Part shown: in pieces, positions 16,104-20,007 of the stretch
Layout of the letters: every line of letters begins with the position of its first letter
Numbering within the stretch: position 1 is the first letter of the stretch
NCBI GenBank assembly: GCA_036939355.1
Contig: JALLAP010000539.1
Coordinates: 1 to 20,007 of the forward strand
Reading direction: 5' to 3'
DNA: 20,007 bases
DNA from: Thalassiosira profunda
Lineage: Eukaryota > Bacillariophyta > Thalassiosirophyceae > Thalassiosirales > Thalassiosiraceae
The notes under the pieces: model-generated
Databases searched by the model: none
The model's input: the letters and a program-made list of their open reading frames with translations, nothing else
Told to the model about the DNA's origin: nothing
Program-made: the position numbers and the translations under genes

Positions 16104-18251
16104 TCAATGCCTCGAACCCTTCGAGTGAAGCGAAGCGAACGCGGTGCTCTTGAATATCGTCGACGTACCTCGCGTGTAATCTTCCGGCCCAACATGGATC
16201 GAATGGTGGCTTTCGTCGACTGCGGTGCTGGCTTTGAGGTCCTCGCCGCCTCCTTTGTGCTGTTCTCTCACGTCGTTGACCAGCTGCAGATCCACCTCCA
16301 GCCTGCCCTGTGATTCATTCTCGTACACGAGAGGCGCAAAGTCGAATCCGACAATGACATCCTCAGCTTTGTATCGTTTGTAAGCATGCACCGTGCACGC
16401 GGAGACGTTCGAAACGCCAGACACCGTAACGATCAAGCTTTGGAAGTCGAGCTTTCTCCGTATCTTTTCTGGTCTTTCAAGCCAGGTCTCCGGCCACCGC
16501 CCGCCATTCTCTTTGATTCTCTTCTTCGCGCTATCAGTCAGCAGAGGAGAGGTTGCATCGAGAACGTGGACGCCGTGCCACACGCGGGCAAAGAACGGAT
16601 GCTCAAAATCCACGAGGTTCACCCGGACGTACTGCGAGTGGGAGGCTTTTCCCTCCCAGCGTTTCAGCTTAATGCCCACCACCTTCATGAGGCCGTCAAT
16701 TATCTCTCCACCACCCTTGTTGCAGAGCTAAATAATTGCCGTTGTGAGCACGAACTGTAGGTTGTCGATTCTTCGTCGCGCAAAATGCTGCACTTACCTC
16801 ATTCACCACTTGGAACTTGATTACGGGGCATCCTTGGAACTGGTCTCTGAAATTGACGAAGTTCCGCGTCGAGAATTGCCTCGCCAGCCCTCTGCTCGGT
16901 CTCCTGGTGTTTGAATCGTCTGCATTCACTTCGTAGTCCTCCCTCAAAAAGTCGTCGTCGCTATCGCAATCGCTGTCGCTCGTATCTCCGTCGACGTAGC
17001 AGTCCAGCTCCACCTCCTCGTATTGCAGGCACACCGCGTTGGCGAAGGTCAAGTGGGCGTGGGATTGCACCCTATTTACTTTCCCAAAAAGGATGGCGGC
17101 GCACATTCCGGCATACAACAACCCCATAAATGCCTGCAAGGTGCAGAGAAACACCACCCCCGAGCAGTGCTCCGTTTCCACTTCCACATAATCGGTGCCC
17201 GTCGCCGTGTAGACGTTGCCATACCCGACGGTCGTGAAGGTCGTCCACGACAACGCAAAGGCATCCCCAAATTTGGTATTCGGGTTTGTGCCGAAGTGCT
17301 CCCCGCTCACAATGATGCACTCCGGATTTGCCTCGCCGCACGCCACGTACAATCCCGCGAAAACAAGGCACAGGACGATGAAGCAGAACAGAAAGCTCAT
17401 GAATACCGACGTGAAGGACCTGCATGATGAATTTGGATGAGTATTGCAAAACAGGGGATCGGCGAACACAACACCAAACACTCACGCGTAGAACGTCCAG
17501 TTGATATAGCGGGCCAGGGGCTTTGACGGTTTGTACAGATAAGATTCCGCGTCCACGACATACTCCCGGCAAAAGAGCCAGCTCTTCCAATCCTTTTGCA
17601 CAATGTGAATTGTTAGACGATTGTGTTTGTATCAGCACGGCAACAGTGATACCGTAAAAATATCATCGAGTTATGAAGTTGCACTCACATCCCGCTTGCG
17701 CAACTTGGCAACGGTATACTGCTGCGGCTGCACCGTGGTCCGTTGAGTTCGCAGCCGCCGTCCCGACGGAGATTGCGGCGGTGCATCCTCCTCCTCCGCG
17801 GATTCCGTCCGCGCGACGGCAGGCGCGGCATCGTCGCCGTTGCCCCTTCCAAACAATTTGTCTTTGAGCCGCCGGAGCTTGGACGGTGGTTTGGTGTGGA
17901 TGTCTTGCTGTTATCGTGAGGCCGAGGCGTTGCAATGTGGTAGGTACGTATCAGTATTGGCGGACGCCTCGTCGTCTGTACATAGATGACAGGTGGTTGC
18001 AGCAAACTCACATTGATCTTGACGGTGTACAGCACCCCCTCCTCCTGATTAGCGAGGCGGCGGAAGCTCTTCTTGCGGGAGTTGCGCGAGGCGCACGAGG
18101 CCTTGCCCCGGGAGGCGTCGAAGACGTCATGGCTGCCGGTGCGTTTGCCGGGGGACCGCTCGGCGCTGGTGTTCAACTCGTCGAGGGGGTTGAGGAGCTT
18201 GGAGGTTCGGAGCCCCGTGTCGCGCCCGCGGCGGCGCGGCTGTCGGCCCAT
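16104..18251 (-). CDS. Inward-rectifier potassium channel (Kir-like)
   Basis: Five exons (minus): 18251-18012, 17907-17689, 17592-17486, 17419-16798, 16727-16104; 603 residues. All four introns are 66-104 bp with GTGAGT or GTAAGT donors. The N-terminus is basic and Ser-rich, about 155 residues. Then DWKSWLFCREYVVDAESYLY leads to M1 (about 190-214), a pore loop with TTVGYGN (filter at 252-256), and M2 ending AAILFGKVNRVQ. The cytoplasmic domain matches the Kir immunoglobulin-like fold: CPVIKFQVVNE, then HPFFARVWHGVHVLDATSPL, IVTVSGVSN, AEDVIVGFDFAPLVYENE. A patch of Asp/Ser (DTSDSDCDSDDD) is inserted after the first strands. Kir channels set the resting potential and pass K+ inward; PIP2 gating is usual in animals. 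Filter TVGYG differs slightly from the common TIGYG. A strong donor (CGAG|GTACGT near 16168) allows an alternative C-terminus. Family is firm; membrane location is unknown. Confidence 0.92.
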
Positions 18252-18616
18252 GATGAGGCTGCGCTGAATGAACAGGCTAGGAGCTTGGAGCTGACCGTGC
18301 TTGGAGTTGGGCTTGGAGACGGTGCCTGGGGTGCAATCCGAGCACCCGAAGGGGTACCCCTCTAGATGTTTTTGTTTTGTTCATATACATATTCCCTTGG
18401 GAAATCTTACTTATACTACTATTAGTGATAATAAAAGAGACTCCCTGTTCCTGACCCCTCATACAGATTTATTTGCAAACACTGTACTTATGTAGTGCGC
18501 CCCCTTGCCCGCGGCCGGCGCGCCAGCGCCAAAGGCAAAGACGCGGCCACCCACACCACCCCCACGCCCAGCCAAGCCCGCCGCCCCTCCACCGGGGTAG
18601 GCTCCTCCACACCATC
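18252..18616. promoter_or_regulatory. Divergent promoter region, 365 bp
   Basis: The Kir gene (minus) and mannosidase gene (plus) start head to head. A stretch at about 18362-18490 is strikingly AT-rich with TATA-like strings such as ttatactactatta, while both ends are GC-rich. It probably serves both genes; no element is proven. Confidence 0.4.
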
Positions 18617-20007
18617 ATGCGCTCCAACGGCAGCGGCCACGCCTCCATCGGCCGGCGGCGCGGCACCCGCGGCCGCAAGGGCGGCTACGAAATGATCCTC
18701 AACCCCAAATCCCTCCTCGTGCTGCTCGCGCTGTGCGCGACCATCTTCGGCACCGGCCTCGTCGTCGGGACCCGCCTCTTCGGCGCTCCGGACGCCTCGA
18801 CCGATTCCTCTGGGAGTGCCGATGCCGGGGGGTTGACAAATGCCGACGCATCTCCCCTTGCCGCGGCCGCGAAAAAGATTGCAGCCGAGGACATCCAAAA
18901 TCTGATACTCGAAAGCGCCAAGGCCGAGGCGATCGAAAAGAAGGAGCACGAGCTGGAGGAGGAGGCGTTGGCGCGGGGAGATACCAAATTGGCCGCCCAC
19001 TTGCGGGGCGTGCTGGCGCCGGGGGATGCCAATTACAATCCGCACCATCACGTCGACGATTTTGTGGACGGGGACGGGATCCACCATTACGAGGGGAACG
19101 AGGTCAACAAGGAGAACAAGAAGAAGCTGAAGGAGGCGGTCAAGGAGGCGGCCAAGAATGTCGCAAAGAAGGTGGGTGGTGGGGACGGCGCCATGTACGC
19201 CGGAGACCACGGCGATCACGGAGAATTGGGAGACAAAAAGAAGACGGCATCGAAGGATTTCGACGACGACGACAAGATGAAGCACGGGCGGGAGCCAAAG
19301 AAGGGCTCGGACAAGCAAAAGGCACCGAAGGAGAAGCCCGGTCTGCGTGGTGCGGCCGCCGGTGGCAACGGCAACGGCAACTGCGGCGAAGAAGTCCCAA
19401 AACTGTACCCCTACATGGTGTCGCCCGTGTCAAAAGACTACGACTTTTCGCAATACGAGCCGCTGGGGGGCAACCGCTTCTGCGAATACAAAGACGGCGA
19501 CGCCCCGTACGAGATCACGCAGCAAATGAAGGACGAAAGTGACGAGCTGGCGCGGAGTCGGAGGGTCCACGTCAAGGCGGCGATGCAGCACATATGGAGG
19601 CATTACAAGGATCGTGCGTTCGGGAAGGACGAGATCAAGCCGATCAGCGGGGGCAGCAAGGGCAATTGGGGCGGCATGGGGACCACGTTGGTCGACTCTT
19701 TGGACACTTTGTGGTTGATGGATATGAAGGAAGAATTCTGGGAGGCGCGAGACTGGGTCCGCGACCACCTCTCGTGCGAGCACGTGAACGCCGTATCTGG
19801 CTTTGAAACCACCATTCGCAGCTTGGGTGGATTGTTGGCGGCCTACGACCTCAGCAACGACAAGGCGTTCCTGGAAAAGGCGGAGGATCTCGGCTCGCGG
19901 CTGATCAAGGCGTACAACACGCCGTCAGGGTTGCCGCACGGGAGCATCAATTTGTCGAACGGGCGAAGCAACAACTTCTCTTGGAACAGCAACGCGTACA
20001 TTTTGGC
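18617..20007 (+). CDS. Class I alpha-1,2-mannosidase (GH47), 5' part
   Basis: The frame from ATG 18617 is open to the window edge, giving 463 full codons; the 3' part is missing. It is a type II membrane protein: basic cytosolic start (RRRGTRGRKGG), anchor at about 32-52 (SLLVLLALCATIFGTGLVVG), then a long charged stem with Lys/Glu-rich helical stretches, His clusters and a DDDDK run (residues about 60-250). The catalytic GH47 domain starts near residue 312 with AMQHIWRHYKDRAFGKDEIKP, then GNWGGMGTTLVDSLDTLWLM (about 349-368), SGFETTIRSLGGLLAAYDLS and PSGLPHGSINLSNG, all diagnostic of the family. These enzymes use Ca2+ to remove alpha-1,2-mannose from N-glycans in the ER or Golgi; the anchor and stem favour the Golgi. 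No intron is seen so far. Family is very firm; whether it is Golgi ManI, ER ManI or EDEM-like cannot be fixed without the C-terminus, but the stem argues against EDEM. Confidence 0.92.
   Translation, partial: MRSNGSGHASIGRRRGTRGRKGGYEMILNPKSLLVLLALCATIFGTGLVVGTRLFGAPDASTDSSGSADAGGLTNADASPLAAAAKKIAAEDIQNLILESAKAEAIEKKEHELEEEALARGDTKLAAHLRGVLAPGDANYNPHHHVDDFVDGDGIHHYEGNEVNKENKKKLKEAVKEAAKNVAKKVGGGDGAMYAGDHGDHGELGDKKKTASKDFDDDDKMKHGREPKKGSDKQKAPKEKPGLRGAAAGGNGNGNCGEEVPKLYPYMVSPVSKDYDFSQYEPLGGNRFCEYKDGDAPYEITQQMKDESDELARSRRVHVKAAMQHIWRHYKDRAFGKDEIKPISGGSKGNWGGMGTTLVDSLDTLWLMDMKEEFWEARDWVRDHLSCEHVNAVSGFETTIRSLGGLLAAYDLSNDKAFLEKAEDLGSRLIKAYNTPSGLPHGSINLSNGRSNNFSWNSNAYIL

Noticed and set aside
19261..19280. 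DDDDK protease-like site in the mannosidase stem
   Set aside because: Low-complexity Asp/Lys region; a match to an enterokinase-type motif here is likely chance.
18733..19542. Plus-strand frame of 269 codons rich in Arg/Gly
   Set aside because: Out-of-frame shadow of the mannosidase stem; the frame from 18617 encodes the anchor and GH47 domain.
1..20007. tRNA, rRNA, CRISPR array, transposon or viral element
   Set aside because: No T-loop or cloverleaf pattern, no spaced direct repeats, no transposase or reverse transcriptase motifs, and no terminal repeats were found by eye on either strand.

Overview
The window looks like nuclear DNA of a photosynthetic stramenopile (ochrophyte alga; diatom or a close silicified relative is my best guess). 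Seen directly: about 11 genes on both strands, GT-AG introns of about 62-104 bp in at least five genes, and no operons or bacterial ribosome-binding sites. Two proteins carry a signal peptide followed by Phe or Leu at the predicted cleavage site, as expected for plastid import across four membranes. The protein families (FG-GAP-like propeller, ShK-domain prolyl hydroxylase, a Cys-rich secreted module, a possible silaffin-like protein) fit ochrophytes. The species call is inference.

Layout. 1-464: 3' end of an FG-GAP-like secreted propeller protein (+). 746-1549: candidate plastid membrane protein (+). 1610-2601: two-exon carbonyl-reductase-type SDR (-). 3444-3896: small protein with a PP1-docking motif (+). 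4414-4799: small spliced unknown gene (+), tail-to-tail with 4864-6554, a single-pass membrane protein with a Cys-rich ectodomain and acidic stalk (-) that is split by one frameshift. 6994-7635: second candidate plastid membrane protein (+). 8142-9244: six-exon secreted Arg/Lys/Ser-rich, silaffin-like protein (-). 9683-11677: TrhO/TSTD2-type rhodanese with a C-terminal MIB/HERC2-like domain (-). 11864-15937: secreted multidomain prolyl 4-hydroxylase with two extra oxygenase-like repeats and four ShK-like modules (+), interrupted by an assembly artefact at the single N (15027). 16104-18251: inward-rectifier (Kir) potassium channel (-). 18617-end: class I alpha-1,2-mannosidase, type II membrane protein (+, truncated by the window).

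The genes do not form one pathway. A loose theme is the secretory system: the mannosidase trims N-glycans, the prolyl hydroxylase modifies secreted proteins, and the propeller, Cys-rich and silaffin-like proteins could be wall or surface cargo. Two divergent pairs (rhodanese/P4H, 186 bp apart; Kir/mannosidase, 365 bp apart) probably share promoter regions.

The sequence is draft quality: an unmerged 72-bp overlap surrounds the N at 15027, and a one-base frame break near 5940 splits a recognisable domain. The most interesting items are the silaffin-like gene, the triple-oxygenase prolyl hydroxylase and the rhodanese-MIB/HERC2 fusion.
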